NCBI GenBank assembly: GCA_963786295.1
Contig: CAWAYV010000009.1
Coordinates: 1-64,000 of the forward strand
DNA: 64,000 nt
Origin: JACCZX01 sp963786295
GTDB taxonomy: Bacteria; Pseudomonadota; Gammaproteobacteria; Burkholderiales; Burkholderiaceae_F
Reading direction: 5' to 3'
The translations under genes were made by a program, and so were the position numbers. The notes below the pieces were generated by a model. The model was not told the DNA's origin. It saw only the letters and a list, made by a program, of their open reading frames with translations, and ran no database searches. Below, in pieces: positions 8,571 to 18,027 of the stretch. The stretch's first letter is position 1; the number at the start of each line of letters is the position of its first letter.

Positions 8571-9086
8571 CTAGCGGGCGGTATTGAGCGCCCGCAGCAC
8601 TCGCTCGGTGATATCGATGCGGGGATTGAAGTACACGGCTTCCTGCACGATCAGGTCGAATTTTTCCTGCTCGGCAATCTGCCGGATGATGCGGTTGCTG
8701 CGCTCGACCAGGCCCTGCATTTCTTCATTGCGTCGCTGATTGAGGTCTTCACGAAACTCGCGCTGCTTGCGTTGAAATTCGCGATCAAGCTCGGCCAGTT
8801 CGCGCTGCCGGCGCGCACGGTCGGTTTCGGTCATCACCGGAGACTCTTTCTCGAAGCGCTCCGCCGTCGCCTTCAGCCGCGTGCCGGTCTCTTCAACGTC
8901 CTTCTGGCGTTTCGAGAATTCCGCCTCGAGTTTTTGCAGCGCCGCGCGCGCCGGCGTGGATTCGCGCAGCAGCCGCTCCGGATTGACGACCCCGATCTTG
9001 AGGTCCTGTGCAGACACTAATGACGCAGCCGCGATCAGTGCCACGGCACACGTCGTCTGCAAAAAAACTCGCCACGAGTTAAACAT
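8571..9086 (-). CDS. skp: Periplasmic chaperone Skp/OmpH
   Basis: Skp is a trimeric periplasmic chaperone that carries unfolded outer-membrane proteins to the BAM complex. I placed the start at 9086 (MFNSWRVFLQ), where GAGGAGG sits eight bases upstream. This gives a 171-residue precursor with a cleavable signal peptide (hydrophobic VALIAAASLVSAQ). The mature part has the family opening DLKIGVVNPERLL, a long charged coiled coil (KRQKDVEETGTRLKATAERF) and the C-terminal YFNPRIDITERVLRALN. It lies directly downstream of bamA. Confidence 0.94.
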   Translation of the reverse strand: MFNSWRVFLQTTCAVALIAAASLVSAQDLKIGVVNPERLLRESTPARAALQKLEAEFSKRQKDVEETGTRLKATAERFEKESPVMTETDRARRQRELAELDREFQRKQREFREDLNQRRNEEMQGLVERSNRIIRQIAEQEKFDLIVQEAVYFNPRIDITERVLRALNTAR

Positions 9087-9130
9087 CGGTCGGGCCTCCT
9101 CGGAAGCAAAAGATTCTCGCATACAAGCAG

Positions 9131-11473
9131 CTAGAACCCGGTTCCGATCTGGAATTGGAAACGCTGAATCCGATCTTCGGGTTTCGTATTCAGCGGATAG
9201 GCGTACGAGAGCTTCAGTGGCCCCAGCGGCGAAATCCAAGCGATGCCGACACCGATCGAGTAGCGCAGATGACTCAAGTCGAGCTGCTCGTTTTCAAAGG
9301 CCGGCGTGCCATTGACCAGGACAACTTGGCCATTCTCGATGCGAGGTACCTGGCCCCACACCTGGCCCGCGTCAAGGAACATCAGTCCGCGCAGAGTGCG
9401 ATCGGCGCCGGGTACTGGTACGTATCCCTCAATCGAGAAGTTAAGCCGCCTGTTGCCGCCCAGCGGATTGCCCTCCAAATCGCGCGGACCCAGACTGGCG
9501 GTCTCGAAGCCACGCACGCTGCCGATGCCGCCGACATAGTAATTCTTGAAGAACGGATACGGGTCGCCACTGTAGCCGTCGCCGTAGCCGATTTCGCCAT
9601 TGAAGGCCAGCGTCAAAAAGGAAGAGACCGGAAAGTACTGCTGAACCTGATAAGTGAGACGGTAGTACTGAATGTCCAAACCCGGCAGACCGATTTCGGC
9701 GAAAGCCCGCTGGTAGCGGCCGCGCGTCGGTACCAGCAGGTTATCTCGATCGTCGCGCGACCAGCCGATGGTCAGCGCCAGCGCATCGGATGTCTCGCCG
9801 AACTGCTGGACATATTCAACGTATCTCAGCGGTGAGAACGGCGTCAGATCAATCGTGGTGTCCTCATAACGCAGCCCAAAGAACACGCGATCGAATTCGG
9901 TGAACGGCACACCGTAGGTGAGGCCGGCACCCTGAGTCGAGTAGCCGACACTCGCTAGCCCTAATTCGGCCAGATCCGAATCACGGTAGAAGATTTCGAC
10001 CGAGCGGCTGATACCTTCCGTCGTGACGTACGGATCGGTATGCGCAATCGCAATGACACGATTCGCCTTGCTGGTGTTGATCTCGAGCGAGAGCGCGTTG
10101 CCGGAGCCGAACAGATTCTGTTGTGAAATGCCGGCGCTCAGCACGAGCCCTTCGGCGCTCGAATAGCCCGCACCGAGCTGAATGTTGCCGGTGGCGCGCT
10201 CCTTGACGGTGACGTTGACGTCAACCTGGTCCGGCGCCGATGGCACCGCTGGCGTATCGACGGTGACCGACTCGAAAAAACCGAGGCGATCGATGCGATC
10301 GCGCGACAGGCGCACGCGGTCAGAATCGAACCACGCGCTCTCGTATTGCCTGACCTCGCGCCGGATGACCTCGTCGCGCGTGCGATTGTTGCCGGCGATG
10401 TTGACGCGGCGCACGTACACACGCCTTCCGGGGTCAACGACGATCGTGAATGCAACCTGGCGTTTCTCGCGATCCGCCTCGGGGTTGGGATTGGCCGTAG
10501 CGAACGCGTACCCAAGCGTGCTCATGCGGTCGGTCACCCGCTTCGCGATCGCATTGATTCGCTCGGCGCTGAAGACGTCGCCGGTCTTGACGTCGATCAG
10601 CGGCTGCAACTCTTCATCCAGACCCAGCAGCTCGCCCGTCAGCTTGATCCCGGAGACGGTGTAGCGCTCACCTTCGAAAACGTTGATCGCGACGAAGATA
10701 TCGCGCTTGTCCGGACTGATCGACACCTGCACGGAATCGATCTTGAAATCGAGATAGCCGCGATTCAGATAGTACGAACGCACCGTTTCCAGATCGGCCG
10801 ATAGCTTCTGCCGGGAATACTGATCGCGCTTCGTGTACCACGATAGCCAATTCGGCGTTGTAAGTTCCATCTGGCTGCGCAACACACCGTCGCTAAACAC
10901 GGTGTTGCCGGTAAACGTGATCGAGCGAATGCGCGCGATCTCGCCTTCGACCGCTGCGATCGATACGTTGACCCGGTTGCGCTCGATCGGCGTAACAGTG
11001 GTCTTCACGTCGACGCCATAAAGCCCACGAGACAAGTATTGGCGGCGCAGCTCCTGCTCCGCACGCTCCAGTAGTGAGCGATCGAAGATGCGACCTTCGG
11101 CCAGGCCGACTTCGCGCAACGACTTGAGGACCTGCTCTTTGTCGAACTCGGTTATGCCGGTCAGATCGACCGCGGCTATCGCGGGACGCTCATCGACGAT
11201 CACGACCAGCACGTCACCGTCGACCTCGAGCCGCACATCCTTGAACAGGCCGCTGGCGTACAGCGCGCGGATCGCCTGCGTGCCACGCTCAGGATCAAAC
11301 CGATCGCCGACGCGAATCGGCAGGTACGAGAACACGGTGCCGGCCTCGGTGCGCTGCACGCCTTCAACGCGGATATCGCGCACGACGAATTCCTGCGCAG
11401 AAGCAGATACGCACCAGGTGGTGATGACGGCCGCTGCAAGCTGGCGCAAAACCGGGCGCAAAGTAGCGGACAT
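9131..11473 (-). CDS. bamA: Outer-membrane protein assembly factor BamA
   Basis: BamA is the core of the BAM complex that inserts beta-barrel proteins in the outer membrane. The ~780-residue precursor has a signal peptide (RQLAAAVITTWCVSASAQ), five POTRA repeats beginning EFVVRDIRVEGVQRTEAGTV, and a C-terminal barrel. The barrel has the VRGF motif (GIGSVRGFETASLGPRD) and the terminal aromatic residue (FQIGTGF). I prefer the ATG at 11473, which gives a normal signal peptide; a TTG 30 bases upstream is possible. It lies between rseP and skp. Confidence 0.97.
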   Translation of the reverse strand: MSATLRPVLRQLAAAVITTWCVSASAQEFVVRDIRVEGVQRTEAGTVFSYLPIRVGDRFDPERGTQAIRALYASGLFKDVRLEVDGDVLVVIVDERPAIAAVDLTGITEFDKEQVLKSLREVGLAEGRIFDRSLLERAEQELRRQYLSRGLYGVDVKTTVTPIERNRVNVSIAAVEGEIARIRSITFTGNTVFSDGVLRSQMELTTPNWLSWYTKRDQYSRQKLSADLETVRSYYLNRGYLDFKIDSVQVSISPDKRDIFVAINVFEGERYTVSGIKLTGELLGLDEELQPLIDVKTGDVFSAERINAIAKRVTDRMSTLGYAFATANPNPEADREKRQVAFTIVVDPGRRVYVRRVNIAGNNRTRDEVIRREVRQYESAWFDSDRVRLSRDRIDRLGFFESVTVDTPAVPSAPDQVDVNVTVKERATGNIQLGAGYSSAEGLVLSAGISQQNLFGSGNALSLEINTSKANRVIAIAHTDPYVTTEGISRSVEIFYRDSDLAELGLASVGYSTQGAGLTYGVPFTEFDRVFFGLRYEDTTIDLTPFSPLRYVEYVQQFGETSDALALTIGWSRDDRDNLLVPTRGRYQRAFAEIGLPGLDIQYYRLTYQVQQYFPVSSFLTLAFNGEIGYGDGYSGDPYPFFKNYYVGGIGSVRGFETASLGPRDLEGNPLGGNRRLNFSIEGYVPVPGADRTLRGLMFLDAGQVWGQVPRIENGQVVLVNGTPAFENEQLDLSHLRYSIGVGIAWISPLGPLKLSYAYPLNTKPEDRIQRFQFQIGTGF

Positions 11474-11525
11474 GCTGCGCCTGGATGCAACGCGGCGATT
11501 CAACGGACTGTTTCCCTGTCTGAAT

Positions 11526-12890
11526 TTATTGTTTGAACGTGTCAGGAAGCAGCCGTAAGACGTCGTTGTAAAGCGCCAGCACGGTGAGCAGTCCTAGTAA
11601 TGCAACGCCGGCGCGCTGCCCCCACTCGACGACCCAATCTGCAGGCGGGCTGCCCTTGAAAATTTCGATCAGATAATACAGTAGGTGTCCGCCATCGAGC
11701 ATCGGAATTGGTAACAGGTTCAACACCGCAAGGCTGATCGATACGAGAGCGAGAAAGCCAAGGAACGCAGCGAGTCCGATGCGCGCCGTTTGCCCTGCGT
11801 AGTCGGCAATCGTCACCGGTCCTGACAGATTTTTCCACGATGCTTCGCCGGTCAACATCTTGCCGAGCATCTTCAGCGAGAACACCGCTGTGTCTGCGGT
11901 TTTCTGTACCGCGCGAGGAATGCTTTCGAGCGGGCCGTACTGCACCTTGATCGGCGGCAGGCGGTCGCTGAGCTCCGCGCCGATGCGTCCGAACGAGTTG
12001 GCACCATCGGTAATGCGCGCGGGTGTGACCTGCAGGCGGATCAGCCTTTCTTCGCGCTCGACACCGATCTCGATCGGCTTCTCCGCCGAGGCGCGAATAA
12101 CCGAGCGCAATCGATCGGCCGCTGCAACCGGTTCGCCATTGACGGATACGACGCGGTCACCGGTCCGCAGGCCCGCCTGCGCCGCGGGACTTCCTTCGCT
12201 GACCTGACCAATGCGCGTCGGGCCCTGGTACAGAACGAAACCCAGCCGCCCGACCAGATCGCCATCGAGATCTTCGGGCGAAAACGGCGTCGGTTGTAAG
12301 GTCAATTCGCGGCGACGTTTATCGCTGCCTTCGACTTCAATGTCGATCGGCTCTTTCGAGACCGCGCGCTGCAACAGCAGCCAACGCAGCTCGTTCCACG
12401 AACGTACCGGGCTGCCTGCCACCTCAACCACGGTGTCGCCGGACAACAAACCTGCACGCGCGGCCGCGCTTGCCGGCGGCGGGGTTCCGACTACCGCGCT
12501 CGGCTCGAATACACCGACGACGCTTAGGAACCAGTAGACCGCGACCGCGAGCAATAGATTGGCCACCGGGCCTGCGAGCACGATCGCAATTCGCTTCCAC
12601 ACCGGCTGACGATTGAAAGCGCGCGGCAGGTCGGCCGCTGGTATCGGCAGACAGTCCGGATCGCGCTCGTCGAGCATGCGCACGTAGCCGCCGAGTGGCA
12701 ACACTGAGACAACCCATTCAGTGCGATCTGCCCCGCGCACCCAACGCGCAAGCGGACGGCCAAAGCCGATCGAAAAGCGCAGCACCTTGACGCCGGATTT
12801 TTTGGCAACCCAGTAGTGGCCATACTCGTGGACCACGACCAGGACACCCAGCGTGACCAGAAACGCGGCAATCGCAGTCACCAATGTCAT
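11526..12890 (-). CDS. rseP: Site-2 intramembrane zinc protease RseP
   Basis: RseP cleaves membrane-bound anti-sigma factors (RseA type) in the envelope-stress response and removes remnant signal peptides. The 454-residue protein has the zinc motif HEYGH at 21-25 in the first membrane helix, two central PDZ domains (GSPAAQAGLRTGDRVVSVNG is in the second), and the C-terminal NLLPIPMLDGGHLLYYLIE motif with the third metal ligand. The start overlaps the dxr stop by four bases. Its position between dxr and bamA is standard. Confidence 0.97.
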   Translation of the reverse strand: MTLVTAIAAFLVTLGVLVVVHEYGHYWVAKKSGVKVLRFSIGFGRPLARWVRGADRTEWVVSVLPLGGYVRMLDERDPDCLPIPAADLPRAFNRQPVWKRIAIVLAGPVANLLLAVAVYWFLSVVGVFEPSAVVGTPPPASAAARAGLLSGDTVVEVAGSPVRSWNELRWLLLQRAVSKEPIDIEVEGSDKRRRELTLQPTPFSPEDLDGDLVGRLGFVLYQGPTRIGQVSEGSPAAQAGLRTGDRVVSVNGEPVAAADRLRSVIRASAEKPIEIGVEREERLIRLQVTPARITDGANSFGRIGAELSDRLPPIKVQYGPLESIPRAVQKTADTAVFSLKMLGKMLTGEASWKNLSGPVTIADYAGQTARIGLAAFLGFLALVSISLAVLNLLPIPMLDGGHLLYYLIEIFKGSPPADWVVEWGQRAGVALLGLLTVLALYNDVLRLLPDTFKQ

Positions 12891-14069
12891 GACACTTTTT
12901 CCAATACGCGCTCGCGTGCGCGCTCGCGCGCTTCGCGGTCGATAGTCAAGACATCATCGATGTCGTTCGGCGGCGGCGGATCGTAGGTTTCAAGCATCTG
13001 TTCGATCGTTGGTGCAATCTCAGTAAAGCGCAAGCGTTCTTCGAGAAACGCTTGGACCGCGATTTCGTTGGCCGCGTTCAACACGACGCTGGCGGCGCCA
13101 CCACGGCGGAGCGACGCATACGCATAGTCGAGGCAACGAAAACGGCGCCGGTCCGGCGCTTCGAACGTCAACGGACCTGCGGTCGCGAAGTCGAGCCGTC
13201 GCGCGCCACTTGCGATGCGCTCAGGCCACGCCAGCGCATACGCGAGCGGCGTGCGCATGTCCGGCGTCCCCATCTGCGCCAACACCGAGCCGTCGCTGAA
13301 TTCCACCATCGAGTGAATCACGCTCTGCGGGTGAATCACGATGTCGATACGATCGGCCGGAATTCCGAACAGCCAGCTCGCTTCGATCACTTCGAGTCCC
13401 TTGTTCATCAACGTGGCCGAATCAACCGAGATTTTTCGCCCCATCACCCACTTCGGATGCGCACACGCTTCATCCGGCGTCACGCCGTCCAGATCGACGC
13501 GATTCAAAAACGGACCGCCCGAGGCCGTCAGCACCAGCCGCGCGCTGTCTCGCTCGGGCTTGCTCACTCCCGACAAACACTGGTGAATCGCGTTGTGTTC
13601 GCTGTCGACCGGCAGCAGGATGCCGCCGCCGCGCTCCACCGCCGCCATCAGCAGCGCACCGGCGCAAACAATTGCTTCCTTGTTGGCCAACAGCAATCGC
13701 TTGCCCGCCTCGGCCGCGGCCAGCGTCGGTTCGAGCCCGGCGGAGCCGACGATGGCCGCCAGCACGGTGTCGCACTCCGGCGCTTGCGCAGCCTCGACCA
13801 GGGCGTCTCTTCCAGAGAGCGCACGCGTTTTTACGCCGCGGGCCTGCAGCGCGTCGCGCAACGAACGTTCCAGCGTCGGCTCTCCGATCACGGCGATAGC
13901 TGCATCGAATCTCGCCGCAACATCCGCCAGATCGTTGACGCTGGATTGCGCGGTTACTGCGTGTACGCGATACCGCTGCGGATGACGCGCCATCACATCG
14001 AGCGCGCTGGCGCCGATCGACCCGGTGGCGCCGAGAATCGTGATGCTGCGCGCGGCGCGAGGTCTTCAT
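12887..14069 (-). CDS. dxr: 1-deoxy-D-xylulose-5-phosphate reductoisomerase, one frameshift near the start
   Basis: Dxr rearranges and reduces DXP to 2-C-methyl-erythritol-4-phosphate with NADPH in the non-mevalonate isoprenoid pathway. The body reads in one frame: LLANKEAIVCAG, PVDSEHNAIHQCL, LTASGGPF, HPKWVMGRKISVDSATLMNK. The N-terminal NADPH motif (ITILGATGSIGASALDVM) is in frame with the body, but the ATG at 14069 is in another frame that switches near 14055, consistent with one indel. That ATG overlaps the cdsA stop (ATGA). Confidence 0.94.
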
Positions 14070-14899
14070 CACCGAACGAGCCATTGAATCACGACCGCCA
14101 ACGGCAGAACCGGCACCATCGCATCCAGGCGGTCAAGCACTCCACCGTGGCCGGGTAACAACTGACCGCTGTCTTTCACACCTGCCTGCCGTTTCAACAG
14201 ACTCTCATACAAGTCGCCAACGATCGATGATGCCACCAGCAGCGCTAATAGCAGCAGAGCGAATGCCGGGCCGATCGCCGCAAACAAGTCATTCGAATAA
14301 ATCCGGGAGCCTGGAATGAGCTGCCAAATCGTGAACGCGACGATTAAGACCGCCAGGATCGCACCGATCACGCCGGCCCAGGTTTTACCGGGACTGATAT
14401 GAGGCGCGAGTTTTCTACGCCCAAACGCGCGGCCAACGAAGTACGCCGCAGTGTCTGCGATCCAGACGACGAACAGAACCGAGAACAACATCAGTACGCC
14501 CTGCGACAAAAACCGCATCAGCGCAAACCATGCGGCTACCACCAGCACCACTGCGAGCACCATTCCAGGGATGCGCGGCAAGCGCAGCGTCATTGCACTC
14601 GGCTGCACCAGCACGGCAGCGATCATCAGCCAGATTGCAGCAGCGACAACGCCTAACGGCAACACGACGGCATCGATCGTAGACGACGACGCGAATACCA
14701 CGGCCAGCAGTACTGCACAGACGAGCAGTGCCACGGTCATTGACACCGATCGCGCCGCGCCGATCAACTGCAGCCATTCAGTCAACGCGAGTCCCAACAG
14801 CGCAGTCACAACGACGGCAAATGCCATCGATGACCAGACCAGCGCACCGACGGCGATCGCCAGCAGAACAGTTGCAGTAGCAACGCGGGTTCTCAGCAC
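14069..14899 (-). CDS. cdsA: Phosphatidate cytidylyltransferase
   Basis: CdsA makes CDP-diacylglycerol from phosphatidate and CTP, feeding phospholipid synthesis in the inner membrane. The 276-residue protein has about eight hydrophobic segments and the family signature DSGQLLPGHGGVLDRLDAM near the C-terminus, with DTAAYFVGRAFGRRKLAPHISPGK split over an earlier loop. It lies 18 bases after uppS and overlaps dxr. Confidence 0.96.
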   Translation of the reverse strand: MLRTRVATATVLLAIAVGALVWSSMAFAVVVTALLGLALTEWLQLIGAARSVSMTVALLVCAVLLAVVFASSSTIDAVVLPLGVVAAAIWLMIAAVLVQPSAMTLRLPRIPGMVLAVVLVVAAWFALMRFLSQGVLMLFSVLFVVWIADTAAYFVGRAFGRRKLAPHISPGKTWAGVIGAILAVLIVAFTIWQLIPGSRIYSNDLFAAIGPAFALLLLALLVASSIVGDLYESLLKRQAGVKDSGQLLPGHGGVLDRLDAMVPVLPLAVVIQWLVR

Positions 14900-14917
14900 C
14901 GCCGCCTCGCTTGCCTG

Positions 14918-15697
14918 CTAGGCAGCATCGGCAACCGTGGTTTGGCCGGCCAATTGTTCGCTGGTCATGCCGAAGCGGCGCTGCCGCCCGGCAAACCATT
15001 CGAACGCGCGATCGAGCTCGGCAGCATCGAACTGCGGCCAGAGCACGTCGCAGAAATAAAACTCCGTATAGGCAAATTGATACAGCAGGAAGTTGCTGAT
15101 GCGCTTCTCGCCGCCGGTGCGAATCAACAGATCGGGCTCGGGCGCAAATGCCAGCGCCAGATGCGATTCGATTTCTGCTTCGCTGAGCGCGATCTTGGCC
15201 GTACCTGACTTCAGCTGGGCGTTCGCGGCGCGGCTGGCGGCTTGTGCAATGTCCCACCGTCCGCCATAGTCGGCGCATATCGTCAGGTGCAACTTGCTGT
15301 TCTGTTCTGTGCGGCGCTCGGATTCGGTGATCAAACGACGCAGTTTGGGATCGAACCCTGAGCGGTCGCCGACCACGCGCAGCCGCACGCCAAGCTCGAT
15401 CAACTTGTCGACTTCGCGCTGCAACGCGAAGACGAAAAGCTTCATCAGCGTCGACACTTCGTCGGCAGGCCGCCGCCAGTTTTCCGAGCTGAAGATAAAC
15501 AGCGTCAGATACTCGACGCCGCGCTCGCCGCATGCCTGCAATGTCGTACGCACCGCGTCGACCCCGCGCGAATGGCCCGCCACTCGCGGCTTGCCTTGCG
15601 CCAGAGCCCAGCGGCCGTTGCCGTCCATGATGATGGCGACATGCCGCGGAATGCGACTCTCGGGGCTCGAACTATCCGCTGAGGTTGGCGTACGCAC
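14918..15697 (-). CDS. uppS: Undecaprenyl diphosphate synthase
   Basis: UppS condenses farnesyl diphosphate with eight isopentenyl diphosphates (Z-configuration) to form the lipid carrier for peptidoglycan and LPS. The 259-residue protein has HVAIIMDGNGRWA with catalytic Asp25, GHSRGVDAV, LTLFIFSSENWRRP and the C-terminal DLLIRTGGEKRISNFLLYQ signature. It follows frr in the same direction. Confidence 0.97.
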   Translation of the reverse strand: MRTPTSADSSSPESRIPRHVAIIMDGNGRWALAQGKPRVAGHSRGVDAVRTTLQACGERGVEYLTLFIFSSENWRRPADEVSTLMKLFVFALQREVDKLIELGVRLRVVGDRSGFDPKLRRLITESERRTEQNSKLHLTICADYGGRWDIAQAASRAANAQLKSGTAKIALSEAEIESHLALAFAPEPDLLIRTGGEKRISNFLLYQFAYTEFYFCDVLWPQFDAAELDRAFEWFAGRQRRFGMTSEQLAGQTTVADAA

Positions 15698-15727
15698 GTT
15701 GAATGAAGATCGTCGAAGGATGGTCCG

Positions 15728-16288
15728 TCACACGGTCATCACTTCGTGTTCTTTTTCGGCGCCGAGCTTGTCGATCTCGGCCACGTAGCGATCGGTCAGT
15801 TTTTGAATCGCGTCCTCTGCGCGGCGATCGTCATCTTCGGAAATTTCCTTGTTCTTCAGCATCTCTTTGACGTGATGATTCGCCTCGCGGCGCAGATTGC
15901 GCACGGCCACCTTGGCGTTTTCACCTTCGTGCTTGACGACCTTGACCAACTCCTTGCGGCGCTGCTCGGTCAGGGGCGGCATCGGCACGCGCACGACGTC
16001 GCCGCTGGTTGCCGGATTAAGCCCGAGGTCGGAGTCGCGAATCGCTTTTTCGACGACCGGAATCATTTTCTTTTCCCACGGCTGAATCGTGATCGTGCGC
16101 GCATCGCCCAGGCCGACCTGGGCCACCTGATTCAGCGGCATCATCGAGCCGTAGTAGTCGACCTGTATGTGATCCAGCAACCCGATGTGCGCCCGGCCGG
16201 TGCGCACCTTCGCGTAATCGTGCTTCAACGCCTCGACCGATTTCTGCATTTTCTGTTCGGTCGATTTTTGAATGTCTGCAATGCTCAT
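15728..16288 (-). CDS. frr: Ribosome recycling factor
   Basis: Frr, with EF-G, splits post-termination ribosomes. The 186-residue product (MSIADIQKSTEQKMQKSVEAL) has the conserved KVRTGRAHIGLLDHI, TIQPWEKKMIPVVEKAI and the RRKELVKVVKHEGENAKVAVRN helix. The ATG at 16288 is preceded by AAGGAGTGAGCCG, an excellent ribosome site. A frameshift at the end of pyrH makes the two genes appear as a single reading frame, which is an artefact. Confidence 0.97.
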   Translation of the reverse strand: MSIADIQKSTEQKMQKSVEALKHDYAKVRTGRAHIGLLDHIQVDYYGSMMPLNQVAQVGLGDARTITIQPWEKKMIPVVEKAIRDSDLGLNPATSGDVVRVPMPPLTEQRRKELVKVVKHEGENAKVAVRNLRREANHHVKEMLKNKEISEDDDRRAEDAIQKLTDRYVAEIDKLGAEKEHEVMTV

Positions 16289-16305
16289 CGGCTCACTCCT
16301 TGCGT

Positions 16306-17053
16306 CTAGACATGAACCAGCGTGCCTTCGTCTTCTCCCAGCACCACACGCTTCAACGCGCCCGCGTTTGGCAATATTGAACACCTTAATCGGGAGATTC
16401 TGGTCGCGACAAAGCGCAAACGCGGTGGCGTCCATGATTTCCAGTTTTCGATTGATCGCTTCATCGAACGTGATCGTCGAATAGCGTGTTGCTTTCGAAT
16501 CTTTCTTCGGATCGGCGGAGTACACGCCGTCGACCTTGGTGGCTTTCAACACGATCTGCGCACCGATCTCCGATCCGCGCAGCGCCGCGGCCGTATCGGT
16601 CGTGAAAAACGGATTGCCGGTGCCGGCGGCGAAGATCACGATCTTGCCTTCTTCCAGGTAGCGCAACGCCTTCGGGCGAATATAAGGCTCTACGACCGCC
16701 TCGATGTTGAGCGCCGATTGAACACGTGCGTCGACACCCGCGCGGCGTAGCGCGTCCTGCAGCGCCATCGCGTTCATCACCGTGGCCATCATGCCCATGT
16801 AGTCGGCAGTCGCGCGATCCATCCCTCCCGCGCCGAGCGCCACGCCGCGAAAAATATTGCCGCCGCCGATCACAACAGCGACCTCGACGCCGAGCCGCAC
16901 GACTTCGCCCAGATCCGCGACCATCGCTTCGACTGTCGCGCGGTTGATACCGAACGCGTCGTCGCCCATCAACGCTTCGCCCGACAGCTTCAGCAGCACT
17001 CGCCGGTAAGCCGGAGAGGACTTGGTGTTCATCGTGGCGTCGTTGGCCGACAT
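16306..17053 (-). CDS. pyrH: UMP kinase, frameshift near the C-terminus
   Basis: PyrH phosphorylates UMP to UDP with ATP. The protein shows YRRVLLKLSGEALMG, VVIGGGNIFRG, DYMGMMATVMNA, FAAGTGNPFFTTDTAA and KATKVDGVY, at the usual ~240 residues. After KVFNIAK the true frame continues as GALKR...GEDEGTLVHV and ends at 16306. The assembled sequence slips frame near 16365 and runs into frr. AGGTAGGC lies just upstream of the ATG at 17053. Confidence 0.95.
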
Positions 17054-17068
17054 ATGCCTACCTGGCCA

Positions 17069-17960
17069 TCAGACGCGCGCCGTCGCCATTGCAGCGACCT
17101 CGGCTGCGAAATCGGATTGCTTTCGTTCGATCCCTTCGCCGACGACGTACAACACGAACTGGCTGACGCTGGCGCCATTGGTCTTCAGAAGCTGCTCAAT
17201 CGTTTGTTTGCCGTCTTCGGCCTTGACGAAGACTTGGCCGAGCAGCGTCACTTCGCGCAAATACTTCTGCACCGTGCCTTCGGCAATCTTATCGAGCATT
17301 GCTTCGGGCTTGCCCGCATCGCGTGCCTTTTCGACGGCGATGCGCCGTTCGGTGTCGAGCAATTCGGACGGCACTCCGGCGGCGTCGAGCGACTTCGGCT
17401 TGCTGGCGGCAATGTGCATCGCGACATCTTTCGCCAGCTCAGAATCGCCGCCAACTACATCCACCAGCACGCCGATCTTGCTGCCGCCGTGAATGTAGCT
17501 CGCCAATTTTCCCTTCGCTTCAACTCTCGCAAAACGCCGGATCGAAATGTTTTCGCCGATCTTGCCAACCAGCGCAGTGCGCGTCTGCTTCTACCGTGCC
17601 GCTGCCCAGTGGCAACAATGCCAAAGCCTGCACGTCGGAAGGCTTCTTGGTTGCGACCAGCTTCGCGAGATCTTTCGCAAACTGCACGAAGTCCGCATTC
17701 TTCGCGACGAAATCGGTCTCCGAATTCACTTCGACGATCGCGCCGAGCTTGCCCGCGCTGTCGATATCAATTGCCACGACGCCTTCGGCCGCGACTCTGG
17801 ACGCCGCCTTGCTGGCCTTGTTGCCCAGCTTCACGCGCAGGATTTCTTCGGCCTTTGCCATATCGCCATCGGCTTCGGCCAGCGCCTTTTTGCACTCCAT
17901 CATCGGCGCGTCGGTCTTCTCACGCAGTTCCTTGACCATCGCCGCGGTAATTTCCGCCAT
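17069..17960 (-). CDS. tsf: Elongation factor Ts, one frameshift
   Basis: EF-Ts is the nucleotide-exchange factor for EF-Tu. The start MAEITAAMVKELREKTDAPM at 17960 and the motif KKALAEADGDMAKAEEILR are typical, followed by VNSETDFVAKN. The frame changes near 17580 and continues through ASYIHGGSKIGVLVDV and LLGQVFVKAEDGKQTIEQLL to the end. Protein length (~296) is normal, so an indel is likely. It lies downstream of rpsB, after an attenuator-like hairpin. Confidence 0.95.
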
Positions 17961-17983
17961 CGCCACTCCCAATCTGTTCTACA

Positions 17984-18005
17984 AAAAAGGGGCTTGCGCC
18001 CCTTC
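17984..18005 (-). terminator. Hairpin with U-run between rpsB and tsf (attenuator-like terminator)
   Basis: On the minus strand AAGGGGC-GCAA-GCCCCTT is followed by a run of T, a compact intrinsic-terminator shape, just after the rpsB stop and before tsf. Partial termination here would set the S2:EF-Ts ratio, as is known for rpsB-tsf operons in other proteobacteria. Read-through is assumed. Confidence 0.7.
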
Positions 18006-18027
18006 CCAGCCTTTAATCGCGCCGAAG

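Noticed and set aside
10182..11558. Plus-strand ORFs inside bamA
   Set aside because: They are antisense shadows with Arg/Ser-rich products; bamA is complete on the minus strand.
15728..17053. A 441-residue UMP kinase/ribosome recycling factor fusion
   Set aside because: A frameshift near 16365 removes the pyrH stop at 16306; frr has its own strong ribosome site and ATG at 16288, so these are two ordinary genes.
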